DNA from: Desulfosalsimonas propionicica
GTDB lineage: Bacteria; Desulfobacterota; Desulfobacteria; Desulfobacterales; Desulfosalsimonadaceae
Length of the DNA: 64,000 nucleotides
NCBI RefSeq assembly: GCF_013761005.1
Contig: NZ_JACDUS010000001.1
Span: forward strand, 682,001-746,000
Direction of reading: 5' to 3'
The first letter of the stretch is position 1, and the number at the start of each line of letters is the position of its first letter. The notes beneath the pieces were generated by a model. The model saw nothing but the letters and a program-made list of their open reading frames with translations, did no database searches and had not been told where the DNA came from. Positions 17,308 through 25,962 of this stretch are shown here, one piece after another. Both the position numbers and the translations under genes were made by a program.

Positions 17308-18183
17308 TCAGATAACCTTGTTCAATGGGTACTCGATGATGCCCTCGGCCCCGTTGTCCAGCAGCACCGGGATCAGGTCCCGGACCGTATCCGAGCTGAC
17401 AACGGTTTCCACCGAGTACCACTGGCTGTGATAAAGCTTGGCAATGGTGGGGGCGTTTAAGCTCGGCAGAAGCGAGACAATGCTGTCGAGCTTTTCCTCG
17501 GGCGCGTTCATTTTCAGGCCCACCAGTTTCTCGGCAGCCAAAGCGCCCTTGAGCAAAAGGGCCACCTGCTCGATTTTCTTTTTTTTGTCCGAATCTTTCC
17601 ATGCATCGTGATTGGCAATGAGCTGGGTGTTGGTCTGCATCATCTCGTGGATGACCTTGAGCCCGTGGGCGCGGATGGTGCTTTCGGTTTCCGTGATTTC
17701 CACGATGGCGTCAGCCAGTCCGGAGACCACCTTGGCTTCTGTGGCACCCCAGGAGTACTCGATTTTTACGTCAATATTTTTGTCCGCGAAATAGCGCCGG
17801 GTATAGCCCACCAGTTCGGTGGCCACTTTTTTCCCGGAAAGATCTTCGATGGATTTGACCTCTGAATCGCTGGCAACCGCAACCACCCAGCGCGCCGGCC
17901 TTGCGCTGACCTTGGAGTAGACCAGGTCTGATACAACCTGGATATCCGAGTTGTTTTCCGCAATCCAGTCCTTGCCGGTCAGGCCCGCATCCAGGGTGCC
18001 GTTTGCCACGTACACCGACATTTCCTGGGCGCGGCAGAGCGTGCACTCCATGTATGGGTCGTTGACATCCGGAAAATAGCTCCGGCCGTTGACGTTGATC
18101 TTCCACCCGGAGCGGCGGAATAGTTCAATGGTCGATTTCTGCAGGCTTCCCTTGGGAATGCCGAGCTTGAGTTTGTCACTCAT
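17308..18183 (-). CDS. hisG: ATP phosphoribosyltransferase (long form)
   Basis: The first enzyme of histidine synthesis, 291 residues. This is the long form: the catalytic part (LGIPKGSLQ, then [14 protein letters not shown], then [15 protein letters not shown]) is followed by a C-terminal ACT-like regulatory domain from about residue 215 that gives feedback inhibition by histidine without HisZ. Start ATG 18183 overlaps the hisI stop by 4 nt. The rest of the his pathway is not in the window, so hisI-hisG is a split-off pair. Confidence 0.96.
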   Translation of the reverse strand: MSDKLKLGIPKGSLQKSTIELFRRSGWKINVNGRSYFPDVNDPYMECTLCRAQEMSVYVANGTLDAGLTGKDWIAENNSDIQVVSDLVYSKVSARPARWVVAVASDSEVKSIEDLSGKKVATELVGYTRRYFADKNIDVKIEYSWGATEAKVVSGLADAIVEITETESTIRAHGLKVIHEMMQTNTQLIANHDAWKDSDKKKKIEQVALLLKGALAAEKLVGLKMNAPEEKLDSIVSLLPSLNAPTIAKLYHSQWYSVETVVSSDTVRDLIPVLLDNGAEGIIEYPLNKVI

Positions 18184-18557
18184 TTTTTATACACCTCGTC
18201 TGGATCAAATATCGGTTCATCTGTAATCACAGCTTCGTTATTTTCCACTTTCCGGTAAAAACAGGATTTATAGCCTTTATGGCAGGCCGCGCCGCCAAGC
18301 TGTACCACCTTGAGCAGGATGGTGTCGGCATCGCAGTCAAAGCGCAGCTCCCGAACCTGCTGTGTGTGGCCCGAGGTTTCGCCCTTGACCCACAGTTTGT
18401 CCCTGGAACGGCTGTAATAAGTGGCCACGCCGGTTTTGATGGTATTTTCCCATGCCGCGCGGTTCATGTAGGCCAGCATGAGCACTTCGCCGGTTTCCGC
18501 ATCCTGGGCAATGGCCGGCAGCAGCCCGCCGCCCTTGTCAAAGTCGAGTTCAACCAT
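18180..18557 (-). CDS. hisI: Phosphoribosyl-AMP cyclohydrolase
   Basis: A 125-residue stand-alone HisI domain; no HisE domain is fused. The conserved [18 protein letters not shown] motif, the metal-binding DCDADTIL region and the late Cys/His segment ([16 protein letters not shown]) are present. It opens PRAMP to ProFAR in histidine synthesis. It is the first gene of the hisI-hisG-engB-era chain, with hisG overlapping by 4 nt. Confidence 0.96.
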   Translation of the reverse strand: MVELDFDKGGGLLPAIAQDAETGEVLMLAYMNRAAWENTIKTGVATYYSRSRDKLWVKGETSGHTQQVRELRFDCDADTILLKVVQLGGAACHKGYKSCFYRKVENNEAVITDEPIFDPDEVYKK

Positions 18558-18921
18558 GATTACTGTCCCTGAATTTTTAAAAAAAATGACAATATATTCG
18601 GCAGGAGACCCGCAATGCTTTGGTCACGCCCGCCTTTCTTCTTGATTCCACAGCTTCTGTTTTCAGAAGTATAACCTAAAAATATTAGCCTTTAAAGAAA
18701 AGCACGTCAATGATTTTCTGATAAAGACGGCTGCCGGGGCAATGCAGAAATGTCCCCCTGGTTATTTAATTTTTGAAAAAAATGTCTGGATGGTTATCTT
18801 GACATTGAAGGCATGCATGTAGTAGGTATAAAGACTGCGGTTTTCACTTGTGAATACGGTTAATCCGTAATAGCCTAATGAGAAACCGCAAACACGAAAT
18901 TTTTTTCAGGAAGGAATGAAA
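18558..18921. other. Intergenic region between divergent hisI and trxA
   Basis: About 360 nt with no convincing gene. It is AT-rich and holds the presumed promoters for the two divergent units. On the plus strand TTGAAG 18805-18810 (overlapping TTGACA 18799-18804) and TATAAA 18827-18832 form a candidate trxA promoter with 16-bp spacing. I see no riboswitch-like structure. Confidence 0.5.
18799..18832 (+). promoter_or_regulatory. Candidate sigma-70 promoter of trxA
   Basis: TTGACATTGAAG (two overlapping -35-like hexamers, 18799-18810) precedes TATAAA (18827-18832). The second hexamer gives 16-bp spacing. The trxA start lies about 90 nt downstream. Confidence 0.4.
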
Positions 18922-19248
18922 ATGGCGGAAAACGTTAAAGAAGTCAGCGACGAGACCTTTGAAAAGGAAGTATTGAATTCGGATATCCCCGTTCTCGTGG
19001 ATTTCTGGGCCCCGTGGTGCGGTCCCTGCAAGGCCATCGGGCCCGTGGTCGAGGAACTGAGCAAGGACTACGAAGGCAAGGTTAAATTTCTGAAATGCAA
19101 CGTGGATGACAATCCTGCAACGCCCAGCAATTATGGTATCCGCGCCATTCCCACATTGATTCTGTTCAAGGGCGGCAAAAACGTCGAGCAGGTCGTTGGC
19201 ATGGTCCAGAAGGCCAAGCTTGAGGATACGATCAAAAGCGTTCTATAG
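18922..19248 (+). CDS. trxA: Thioredoxin
   Basis: A 108-residue thioredoxin with active site WCGPC in the usual VDFWAPWCGPCK context and the cis-Pro segment AIPTLILFKGG. It reduces protein disulfides in the cytoplasm. I prefer ATG 18922 (MAENVKEV) because AGGAAGGA at 18908-18915 is too close to ATG 18916. It is followed after 29 nt by bamD, and the two may share a transcript. Confidence 0.95.
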   Translation: MAENVKEVSDETFEKEVLNSDIPVLVDFWAPWCGPCKAIGPVVEELSKDYEGKVKFLKCNVDDNPATPSNYGIRAIPTLILFKGGKNVEQVVGMVQKAKLEDTIKSVL

Positions 19249-19277
19249 ATTCAGAGTGTAAACCGGAATAATATAAC

Positions 19278-20054
19278 ATGCGGCAAAATAAGATTGAATC
19301 GGGCCCGGGCGCTGTGCAGCGTCCGGGAATCCGGATTCTCGTGTTGGCTTTAGTGCTTGCCCTGTGTGCGTCAGGGTGTGCGGGGTGGTTCGGAAAAAAG
19401 GAGGAGAAGTCAGCGGGCGAGCTCGCTGAGGAAGGGGCGGCGTCATTTGAGGCGGAAAAATATGACAAGGCCCTGAAATCCTATGAACGGCTGCGGGATT
19501 GGTATCCGTACAGCCCGCATGCCAAGGAAGCCAAGCTGCGCATTGCCGACGCTCATTTTCATCTTGGACAATACGATCAGGCCCTGCAGGCTTATCAGCA
19601 GTACGAACAGCTGCATCCCAATGATGCGCAGATCCCGTATGCCACCTACCAGATGGGAATGTGCCATTATGAGCGGCTGCGAAGTATTGACCGGACCCAG
19701 GTGCCGACCCGCAATGCCCTTGAGGTGTTTCTGCGGCTTCAGTCCAGGTTTCCGGACAGTCAGTGGGCGCGCGACGCCGGGGAAAAGATTGAAAAATGCC
19801 GCAGGAATCTGGCAGGCCATGAATTCTACGTGGGCGAGTTTTATTTTAAGTCCGAACAATACCTGGCGGCCATGAACCGGTTTGAAACCGTGGTCACCCA
19901 GTATCCGCAAGTGACGGCATATACCGACAAAGCCAGAAGGTACATGGACCGCTGCAGCCGGCATCTGCCCGGCGACGCACCCGGACAGACGCCAACCATG
20001 GATGGCTGGGTGCAGCTGCCGCCCATTGAAGTCGGATGGGAAGGGGTTAATTGA
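19278..20054 (+). CDS. bamD: Outer membrane assembly lipoprotein BamD
   Basis: A 258-residue protein with a lipoprotein signal: hydrophobic VLALVLALCASGC with the lipidated Cys at about residue 34. TPR-like repeats follow (EKYDKALKSYERL, PYSPHAKEAKLRIAD, GQYDQALQAYQQYEQLHP, then SRFPDSQWARDA). This is the BamD/ComL pattern: a periplasmic TPR scaffold of the beta-barrel assembly complex. Its presence supports a Gram-negative cell. It is downstream of trxA and upstream of rpmB. Confidence 0.93.
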   Translation: MRQNKIESGPGAVQRPGIRILVLALVLALCASGCAGWFGKKEEKSAGELAEEGAASFEAEKYDKALKSYERLRDWYPYSPHAKEAKLRIADAHFHLGQYDQALQAYQQYEQLHPNDAQIPYATYQMGMCHYERLRSIDRTQVPTRNALEVFLRLQSRFPDSQWARDAGEKIEKCRRNLAGHEFYVGEFYFKSEQYLAAMNRFETVVTQYPQVTAYTDKARRYMDRCSRHLPGDAPGQTPTMDGWVQLPPIEVGWEGVN

Positions 20055-20171
20055 CCGATTTTCCGCTTGATCCGAAAGCTGAAAAAATGCTTTACAAATC
20101 CAAATTTTTGCGGCATATAATTAGATTTTTATGTGAACCTGTGTCCTGATTGTGTGAAGGAGATTTCTGAT

Positions 20172-20363
20172 ATGTCTACGATGTGTAGTATATGCGGCAA
20201 AAAAGCCATGGTGGGATGTAATGTCAGCCATGCCCATAATGTCACCAAACGGCGGTTTAATCCCAACCTGCAGCGGGTGCGCGCAGTGCAGAACGGCAGC
20301 GTGAAAAAAATCACCGTGTGCACCCAGTGCATTAAATCCGGTCTGGTGGTCAAAGCCCCGTAA
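20172..20363 (+). CDS. rpmB: 50S ribosomal protein L28
   Basis: A 63-residue L28. It starts at ATG 20172 ([11 protein letters not shown]) behind AAGGAGAT; an upstream in-frame ATG at 20133 adds a non-conserved stretch. It carries two CxxC pairs (CSIC near the start, CTQC near the end), making it the zinc-binding C+ form. [12 protein letters not shown] is the core motif. It is encoded separately from other ribosomal genes, convergent with relA/spoT. Confidence 0.95.
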   Translation: MSTMCSICGKKAMVGCNVSHAHNVTKRRFNPNLQRVRAVQNGSVKKITVCTQCIKSGLVVKAP

Positions 20364-20387
20364 TCTCATTTTCCGGATACCCTGTTT

Positions 20388-22535
20388 TTACAGACGCTTG
20401 ACCTCCTGCACGGCCTGGATTTTTTTCAGCCGGGAGATCACGCTATCCAGGTGTCCGCGGTCTTTTACCATGATGGTAAATTTTCCGTAAATCGACTTGT
20501 TGCCTCTGTTTTCAAGGCGGACATCATAAATATTGGCGGCCGCCTTGCTGATTTCAGTCGAGATTTCCGCCAGCAGCCCCATGCGGTCCGAGGCGGTGAT
20601 CTTCAGGGACACCGGAAACTCACCATTGTCGTTTGTATTCCATTCCACGTCGATTTGCCGGTCCGGGTTGAGTTTCAACGCATTGACACATCCGCTGCGG
20701 TGAATGGTCACCCCGGCGCCGTGGGTGATATACCCGGTAATCGGGTCTCCGGGCACGGGCTGGCAGCATTTGCCGAAACGTATCAGAATGTCATCCAGGC
20801 CGTGGACAGACACCCCTTCGGTTTTTTCTTTCTGCTTTCGGTCCCGGGGCCCCATGATCTTGTCAATGAGGGTTGAATCCTTTTTCTCGGTAAACTGGGG
20901 GTCGAGCTTTCGGATGATCTGCAGGGGCGTGATTTTTCCGATGCCCACATTGGCGATCAGGTCCTCTGTGGACTTGAAATTAAAGGCCTCTGCCACTTTT
21001 TCCATCTCCCGGGACTTGACCAGGGTTGAAAAATTGAGTTTGTATTTCCGAAAGGCCTTCTCGCACAGTTCCCGGCCCAGAGAGAGGCTGCGCTCCTTTT
21101 CCTGTTTGCGGATCCAGTGCCGGATACGGGACTTGGCCTTGACGGTTTTGACGAAATTGAGCCAGTCCTTGCTGGGCTGGTGGCCCCTGGTGGTCAGAAT
21201 TTCAACGATATCGCCGGTGTTGAGTTCGTACTGGAGGGGTACGAGCCGTCCGTTGACCTTGGCGCCGGTGCACTCGCTGCCCACCTCCGTGTGGATCATG
21301 TAGGCAAAATCCACGGGCGTGGCCCCTTTTGGAAGCGAGCGCACATCCCCGTTGGGCGTAAACACAAATACCTCGTCTGGAAACAAATCGATTCGCACGT
21401 TTTCCAGAAATTCTTCCGGATTTCCGAAATTTTCCTGGTTTTCCACCAAATTGTGAATCCAGGCAAAGGTGTTTTTCGTATTGATATCCTCCTGGGTTTT
21501 GCCCTCCTTGTAGCTCCAGTGCGCGGCAATGCCGAAATTGGCCACGTGATCCATCTGCTCGGAACGGATCTGGATTTCCATTCTTTCCCCGTACGGGCCG
21601 ATCACTGTGGTGTGCAGCGACTGATACATGTTGGGCTTGGGAACGGCGATATAATCCTTGAATTTCGTGGGGATCGGCTTCCACCTGGCATGGATTTGCC
21701 CCAGGGCTGCATAACACTGGGAGACATTTTCCACGACGATGCGAAAGGCAATAATGTCATAAACCTCTTCAAAGTCCAGTTCCTGGGAGACCATTTTCTG
21801 GTATATGCTGTAATATTGCTTGTGCCGGCCCTGCACCCGGCACGAAATGCCGGCTTCAGACATTTTCTCCTTAATAAGGGTTTTGACCGTGGCAACGTAT
21901 TTTGCGCGTTCCTCCTGGTTTTTTTTCAGCAGCCCGTCAATTCGGCTGTATTCCTCGGGATTGGCGTAATAAAACGCGGTTTCCTCAAGCTCGTTTTTCA
22001 GCCAGTAAATGCCCAGGCGGCCGGCAATGGGGCCGTAGATGTCTAAGGTTTCCTGGGCGATGGACTGCTGTTTTTCCGGCTTTTTGTGATAATGCAGGGT
22101 CCGGATGTTGTGGAGCCGGTCAGCGAGCTTGATTAAAATCACCCGGATGTCATCGGCCATGGCCAGGATCATTTTCCGGATGTTTTCCGCGTGTCGCTGC
22201 TGATCGGTGCTGAAGGGAAGGGCGCTGATCTTGGTGACCCCGGCCACGATATGGGCCACTTCATTGCCGAATGTGTGATAAATTTCATCAATTGTGGCAT
22301 GGGTGTCTTCCACCACGTCATGGAGCAGGCCCGCGGATATGCTCACCGGATCCAGCTTCATGTCGGCCAGCAGGCTGGCCACTTCAAGGGGATGCGACAG
22401 GTAGGGCTCTCCGGAAAGGCGCATTTGTCCGGCATGGACTCGGGCGGAGTAGATGTAGGCACGATCGATGATGTCCACATCCGCGTCCGGGTAATAATCG
22501 TAGAGCTTATCGAGTATATCGGTAATGCGGATCAT
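20388..22535 (-). CDS. relA: Bifunctional (p)ppGpp synthetase/hydrolase (RelA/SpoT)
   Basis: A 715-residue long RSH protein. The N-terminal hydrolase HD motif is intact (AGLLHDVVEDTHA, residues ~65-80), then the synthetase domain (~240-350, VPKPNMYQSLHTTVIGPYG), the TGS domain (~390-450, DEVFVFTPNGDVRSLPKG), a zinc/helical region and a C-terminal ACT domain (~640-715). Having both HD and synthetase signatures suggests one bifunctional Rel enzyme. It controls the stringent response. It is alone on its strand between rpmB (convergent) and proS. Confidence 0.95.
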   Translation of the reverse strand: MIRITDILDKLYDYYPDADVDIIDRAYIYSARVHAGQMRLSGEPYLSHPLEVASLLADMKLDPVSISAGLLHDVVEDTHATIDEIYHTFGNEVAHIVAGVTKISALPFSTDQQRHAENIRKMILAMADDIRVILIKLADRLHNIRTLHYHKKPEKQQSIAQETLDIYGPIAGRLGIYWLKNELEETAFYYANPEEYSRIDGLLKKNQEERAKYVATVKTLIKEKMSEAGISCRVQGRHKQYYSIYQKMVSQELDFEEVYDIIAFRIVVENVSQCYAALGQIHARWKPIPTKFKDYIAVPKPNMYQSLHTTVIGPYGERMEIQIRSEQMDHVANFGIAAHWSYKEGKTQEDINTKNTFAWIHNLVENQENFGNPEEFLENVRIDLFPDEVFVFTPNGDVRSLPKGATPVDFAYMIHTEVGSECTGAKVNGRLVPLQYELNTGDIVEILTTRGHQPSKDWLNFVKTVKAKSRIRHWIRKQEKERSLSLGRELCEKAFRKYKLNFSTLVKSREMEKVAEAFNFKSTEDLIANVGIGKITPLQIIRKLDPQFTEKKDSTLIDKIMGPRDRKQKEKTEGVSVHGLDDILIRFGKCCQPVPGDPITGYITHGAGVTIHRSGCVNALKLNPDRQIDVEWNTNDNGEFPVSLKITASDRMGLLAEISTEISKAAANIYDVRLENRGNKSIYGKFTIMVKDRGHLDSVISRLKKIQAVQEVKRL

Positions 22536-22568
22536 AATTTTTTCTGAGACAAAACCTTTCCGGATATT

Positions 22569-24089
22569 TTAATAGGCTTTTGCAAACACCACCCGCCCCT
22601 GGCTTTCTTCCCCGCACTGAATGCAGGCCCCGGATTGCTCTTTTCGGTCAAAGGGAATGCAGCGGATGGTGACATTGAGCCGTTCCTTGACGGCTTTTTC
22701 ACATTCAGCGCGGCCGCACCAGTGCGACCTGGCAAACCCACCGTGAATTTCCGGCTCCTCCGGGTTTTTCGGGGAGAAAAACGCATTAAATTCATCTGGA
22801 TCGTCAATGTCGCGCGTGTTTTCCTTTAAAAAACAAAGCGCCTTTTCATATAATCCGGACTGAATTTCATCAAGGATCTCCGTGATTTTTCCGATAAATT
22901 CGTCTTTTTGGATGGAAAAGCGGTCTTTTCGTTCCCGGTCCCGCCTGGAAACAAACACCGAGTCTGCATCCATGTCCTTGGGACCGATTTCCACACGAAG
23001 GGGCACGCCTTTTTTGATCCAGTCCCAGTTGCGGGTGCCGCCGATGTTGCGGTCATCGATTTCCACCCTCAGGGGCGTGCCGTGATAGTTCTGCTGCCGC
23101 AGTCGCCCGGCGATTGCCTGGGTGTATGCCATCACGCTGTCGTTGGTTTCCTTTTTCTTTAAAATCGGCAACAGCACCACATGGGCAGAAGCCACCCGAG
23201 GGGGCAGGACTATGCCGTTATCATCGCTGTGGGTCATGATCAGACCGCCGATCATGCGGGTGGACACGCCCCAGGAAGTGGTCCATCCGTATTCTTCGGT
23301 TTCCATGGCGGATTGAAACCGGATGCCCGAGGCCCTGGCAAAGTTCTGGCCGAGAAAATGGGAGGTTCCCGCCTGCAGGGCCTTTTTGTCCTGCATCATG
23401 GCCTCGATGCAGGTGGTGATCTCCGCGCCGGGAAATTTTTCCGCAACGGATTTTTCCCCGGTGATGACCGGTATGGCCAGGTATTCTTCAGCCATCCGTT
23501 TATATACATTAAGCATCATATAAGTGCGGTCAATGGCTTCCTGTTTTGTGGCATGCACGGTATGGCCTTCCTGCCAGAGAAATTCGCTGGTGCGCAGAAA
23601 AATCCGGGTACGCATTTCCCACCGGACAACGTTGGCCCACTGATTGAGCAGCATGGGCAGATCCCGGTAGCTTTTGATCCACCGGGCAAAGGCGTCGCCG
23701 ATGATGGTCTCAGACGTTGGCCGCACGATCAGGGGTTCGTTGAGTTTGCCTGCGGGCACCAGGCGGTTGTTTTCGTCCTTTTCCAGCTTGTGGTGGGTGA
23801 CCACCGCGCATTCCTTGGCAAATCCCTCCACATGCTCGGCTTCCTTTTCCAGAAAGGAGATGGGAATAAAAAGGGGGAAATAAGCGTTTCTCACGCCCGT
23901 GGCCTTAAACATGTCATCTAAGGCCCGCACCATGTTTTCCCAAAGTGCGTACCCCCACGGCTTGATTACCATACAGCCCCGCACCGGGGATAGTTCAGCC
24001 ATGTCTGAGGCCCGGATGACCTGCTGGTACCATTCCGGATAATTTTCCGCCCGGGTGGGGCGGATTGCGGTGTCGTTTTTTTGCGTCAT
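22569..24089 (-). CDS. proS: Prolyl-tRNA synthetase (short, archaeal/eukaryotic-like type)
   Basis: A ProRS of about 506 residues without the large editing insertion of the classic bacterial type. Class II motif regions are visible (GCMVIKPWGYALWE, RPTSETIIGDAFARW, RWEMRTRIFLRTSEFLWQEGHT). The C-terminal part has a zinc-binding-like segment (HWCGRAECEKAV, then GACIQCG) ending in a Tyr (AKAY), as in the ProS type 3 group. I use ATG 24089 (MTQKND) with AGAGG upstream; the frame extends only to a TTG. It is followed by relA/spoT at 33 nt. Confidence 0.95.
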   Translation of the reverse strand: MTQKNDTAIRPTRAENYPEWYQQVIRASDMAELSPVRGCMVIKPWGYALWENMVRALDDMFKATGVRNAYFPLFIPISFLEKEAEHVEGFAKECAVVTHHKLEKDENNRLVPAGKLNEPLIVRPTSETIIGDAFARWIKSYRDLPMLLNQWANVVRWEMRTRIFLRTSEFLWQEGHTVHATKQEAIDRTYMMLNVYKRMAEEYLAIPVITGEKSVAEKFPGAEITTCIEAMMQDKKALQAGTSHFLGQNFARASGIRFQSAMETEEYGWTTSWGVSTRMIGGLIMTHSDDNGIVLPPRVASAHVVLLPILKKKETNDSVMAYTQAIAGRLRQQNYHGTPLRVEIDDRNIGGTRNWDWIKKGVPLRVEIGPKDMDADSVFVSRRDRERKDRFSIQKDEFIGKITEILDEIQSGLYEKALCFLKENTRDIDDPDEFNAFFSPKNPEEPEIHGGFARSHWCGRAECEKAVKERLNVTIRCIPFDRKEQSGACIQCGEESQGRVVFAKAY

Positions 24090-24118
24090 TCTCAAACCTC
24101 TGGGAAAAGTGTTTCAAG

Positions 24119-24275
24119 TTTGACGGCTTCGTAAAAAATCCAATATCTGCGTTGCGCTTCATCCCTCGTCATTCGACGTACGAACAAGTACGCCTTATTC
24201 CTCGAGATTCGCGCGCCTTGATCTTGAACTTTTTACTTTGCCGTCCCAAAATTGACTTTTTACGACGCCATCAAG
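24119..24275. repeat. MITE-like intergenic element with inverted ends
   Basis: The spacer between ispG and proS begins with TTGACGGCTTCGTAAAAAA (24120-24138) and ends with the reverse complement of TTGATGGCGTCGTAAAAAGT (24274-24255): imperfect terminal inverted repeats of about 20 bp with three mismatches. The ~115-nt core contains a short palindrome near 24175-24195 (GACGTACGAACAAGTACG). It has no coding capacity. The same terminal motif recurs at 12346, 14191, 32426, 37466 and 60346. Confidence 0.7.
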
Positions 24276-24312
24276 TTTCAGATGAAAAGGGACAATGCAA
24301 AACCTGCCGGTT

Positions 24313-25392
24313 TTATGGCTCGTGGTTTTCCTCCAGCTGCCGCACTGCGGCCAGCAGTTCCCGGACCAGCCGGTCTTCAGGAAATTTTTTGACCACTTTG
24401 CCTTTTTTAAACAAAATGCCCGTGCCCCGGCCGCCGGCAATGCCCACATCAGCCTCCCGGGCCTCTCCGGGTCCGTTTACCGCACATCCCATGACAGCCA
24501 CCCTGATGGGCGCCCGGCTGGACAAAAGGGCCTTTTCCACGCTTTCGGCAATGGAGAACAGATCAATTTCGCATCTGCCGCAGGTGGGGCAGGAGATGAT
24601 TTCCGGGCCGCGACGGCGGATGTCCAGGGCTTTTAAGATCTCATAGCCCACCCGGACCTCTTCTGTTGGATCCCGGGTCAAAGAAACCCGCAGGGTGTCG
24701 CCGATGCCCCGGCTCAGGATGCTGCCGATGCCCATGGCGGATTTGACGATTCCGGCATAGAGTCCGCCGGCCTCTGTAACCCCCACGTGCAGGGGGATAT
24801 CAGACTGATCGGAAAAAAGTTCATACGCCTCGATGGTTTGCATCACATCAGAGGATTTCAAAGAAACCTTTACTTCGTGAAAATCCATTTCCGCGAGCAC
24901 GGCCACCTGGCGCAGGGCGCTTTGCACAAGGGCGGCAGGCGTTGGTCCGCCATGGGTCTGATAAATGTCTTTATCCAGAGATCCGGCATTGACCCCCACG
25001 CGGATGGACAGCCCGCTGTCTTTTGCCGCGGCCACCACTGCCCGGATTTTGTCTTTGGCCCCGATGTTGCCGGGGTTGATGCGAAGTGCGTTGGCCCCGG
25101 CAGCAGCAGCAGCCACCGCCAGTCGGAAGTCAAAGTGGATATCGGCAATCAGGGGGATGGTGATCTGCGTGCGGATTTCGGAAATGGCCCGGGCTGCGTC
25201 CATGTCCGGAACAGCCACGCGGATAATTTCGCATCCGGCCTCTTCCAGACCCCGGATTTGGGCCACTGTGGCAGCCACATCCGCAGTGTGGGTGTTGGTC
25301 ATGGATTGCACGGATATGGAGGCGTCTCCCCCCACCGGCACACTGCCCACGTGGATCTGCCGGGTTGTTTTTCGTTTGATGGTCGTTGGCAT
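24313..25392 (-). CDS. ispG: 4-hydroxy-3-methylbut-2-enyl-diphosphate synthase
   Basis: A 359-residue IspG (GcpE), the penultimate enzyme of the MEP isoprenoid pathway and an Fe4S4 protein. The TIM-barrel half begins KRKTTRQIHVGSVPVGG and includes NTHTADVAATVAQI. The cluster cysteines lie in SCPTCGRCEIDL and VMGCAVNGPGEAREADVG. The length fits the bacterial short form without the plant/Chlamydia insert. It is expressed alone, behind a spacer holding a hairpin. Confidence 0.96.
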   Translation of the reverse strand: MPTTIKRKTTRQIHVGSVPVGGDASISVQSMTNTHTADVAATVAQIRGLEEAGCEIIRVAVPDMDAARAISEIRTQITIPLIADIHFDFRLAVAAAAAGANALRINPGNIGAKDKIRAVVAAAKDSGLSIRVGVNAGSLDKDIYQTHGGPTPAALVQSALRQVAVLAEMDFHEVKVSLKSSDVMQTIEAYELFSDQSDIPLHVGVTEAGGLYAGIVKSAMGIGSILSRGIGDTLRVSLTRDPTEEVRVGYEILKALDIRRRGPEIISCPTCGRCEIDLFSIAESVEKALLSSRAPIRVAVMGCAVNGPGEAREADVGIAGGRGTGILFKKGKVVKKFPEDRLVRELLAAVRQLEENHEP

Positions 25393-25439
25393 GAATTGCG
25401 GCCGTTTGGTGTCGGTTTATTTCTGATGCTGCCGGTATC

Positions 25440-25456
25440 GGGGGTTGAAAACCCCC
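25440..25456. other. Perfect short hairpin in the ispG 5' region
   Basis: GGGGGTT (25440-25446), a GAA loop and AACCCCC (25450-25456) form a perfect 7-bp stem 48 nt upstream of the ispG start and 77 nt upstream of the divergent gene. It could be an operator or an RNA hairpin in the ispG leader. Confidence 0.4.
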
Positions 25457-25532
25457 GCATATTTGATATTGATTAACAAAGGGGATATTTTAGTTCAAGT
25501 CAAATATGGGAAAATAGAAATAGAGAGGGTTT

Positions 25533-25922
25533 ATGGAAAAAGATGACGCCCGGCTCCGCAAGCAGACGGCACAGCGCGCAAAAGACGGCGAACTGCCCTG
25601 TTCCGTGGCCTTTGAGATTGCAAACCAGCTAAATACCTTGCCGGCAGCCGTTGGCGCGTGTGCCGATGAAATGAAGCTTCGCCTGGTAAAATGCCAGCTG
25701 GGGCTGTTTGGCTACAGCCCGAACAAAAAGATCGTCAAGGCCCGGCCTGAAGTTTCAGACGCACTGCGCCGGGCCATTGGCGAAAATCTGGAAAACGGGC
25801 GCCTGCCGTGCAAAAGGGCGTTTGCCATTGCAGCGGATATGGGTTTGCGCAAAATGGATATCAGCGGTGCCTGTGAAACCCTTGGCATCAAGATCAAGCC
25901 GTGCCAGCTTGGCGCCTTTTAA
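25533..25922 (+). CDS. Hypothetical protein with an internal tandem duplication
   Basis: A 129-residue soluble protein. Residues ~18-60 (GELPCSVAFEIANQL...VKCQLGLFG) and ~88-129 (GRLPCKRAFAIAADM...KPCQLGAF) are clearly two copies of one ~42-residue unit. Both keep an LPC-x2-AF opening and a (K/P)CQLG ending. Each unit looks helix-rich, with the middle resembling a helix-turn-helix (PAAVGACADEMKLRL; MDISGACETLGIKI), so a DNA-binding dimer-in-one-chain is possible, and the Cys pairs could bind metal. Function is unknown. It is divergent from ispG and convergent with an MBL hydrolase. Confidence 0.7.
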   Translation: MEKDDARLRKQTAQRAKDGELPCSVAFEIANQLNTLPAAVGACADEMKLRLVKCQLGLFGYSPNKKIVKARPEVSDALRRAIGENLENGRLPCKRAFAIAADMGLRKMDISGACETLGIKIKPCQLGAF

Positions 25923-25962
25923 AACCCGGCGCCAGGCTGGCTTATCAGCAGGTGCGAAATAT

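Noticed and set aside
21117-22046. 309-codon plus-strand frame opposite the Rel/Spo gene
   Set aside because: Antisense to a fully motif-supported protein; no ribosome-binding site or domain.
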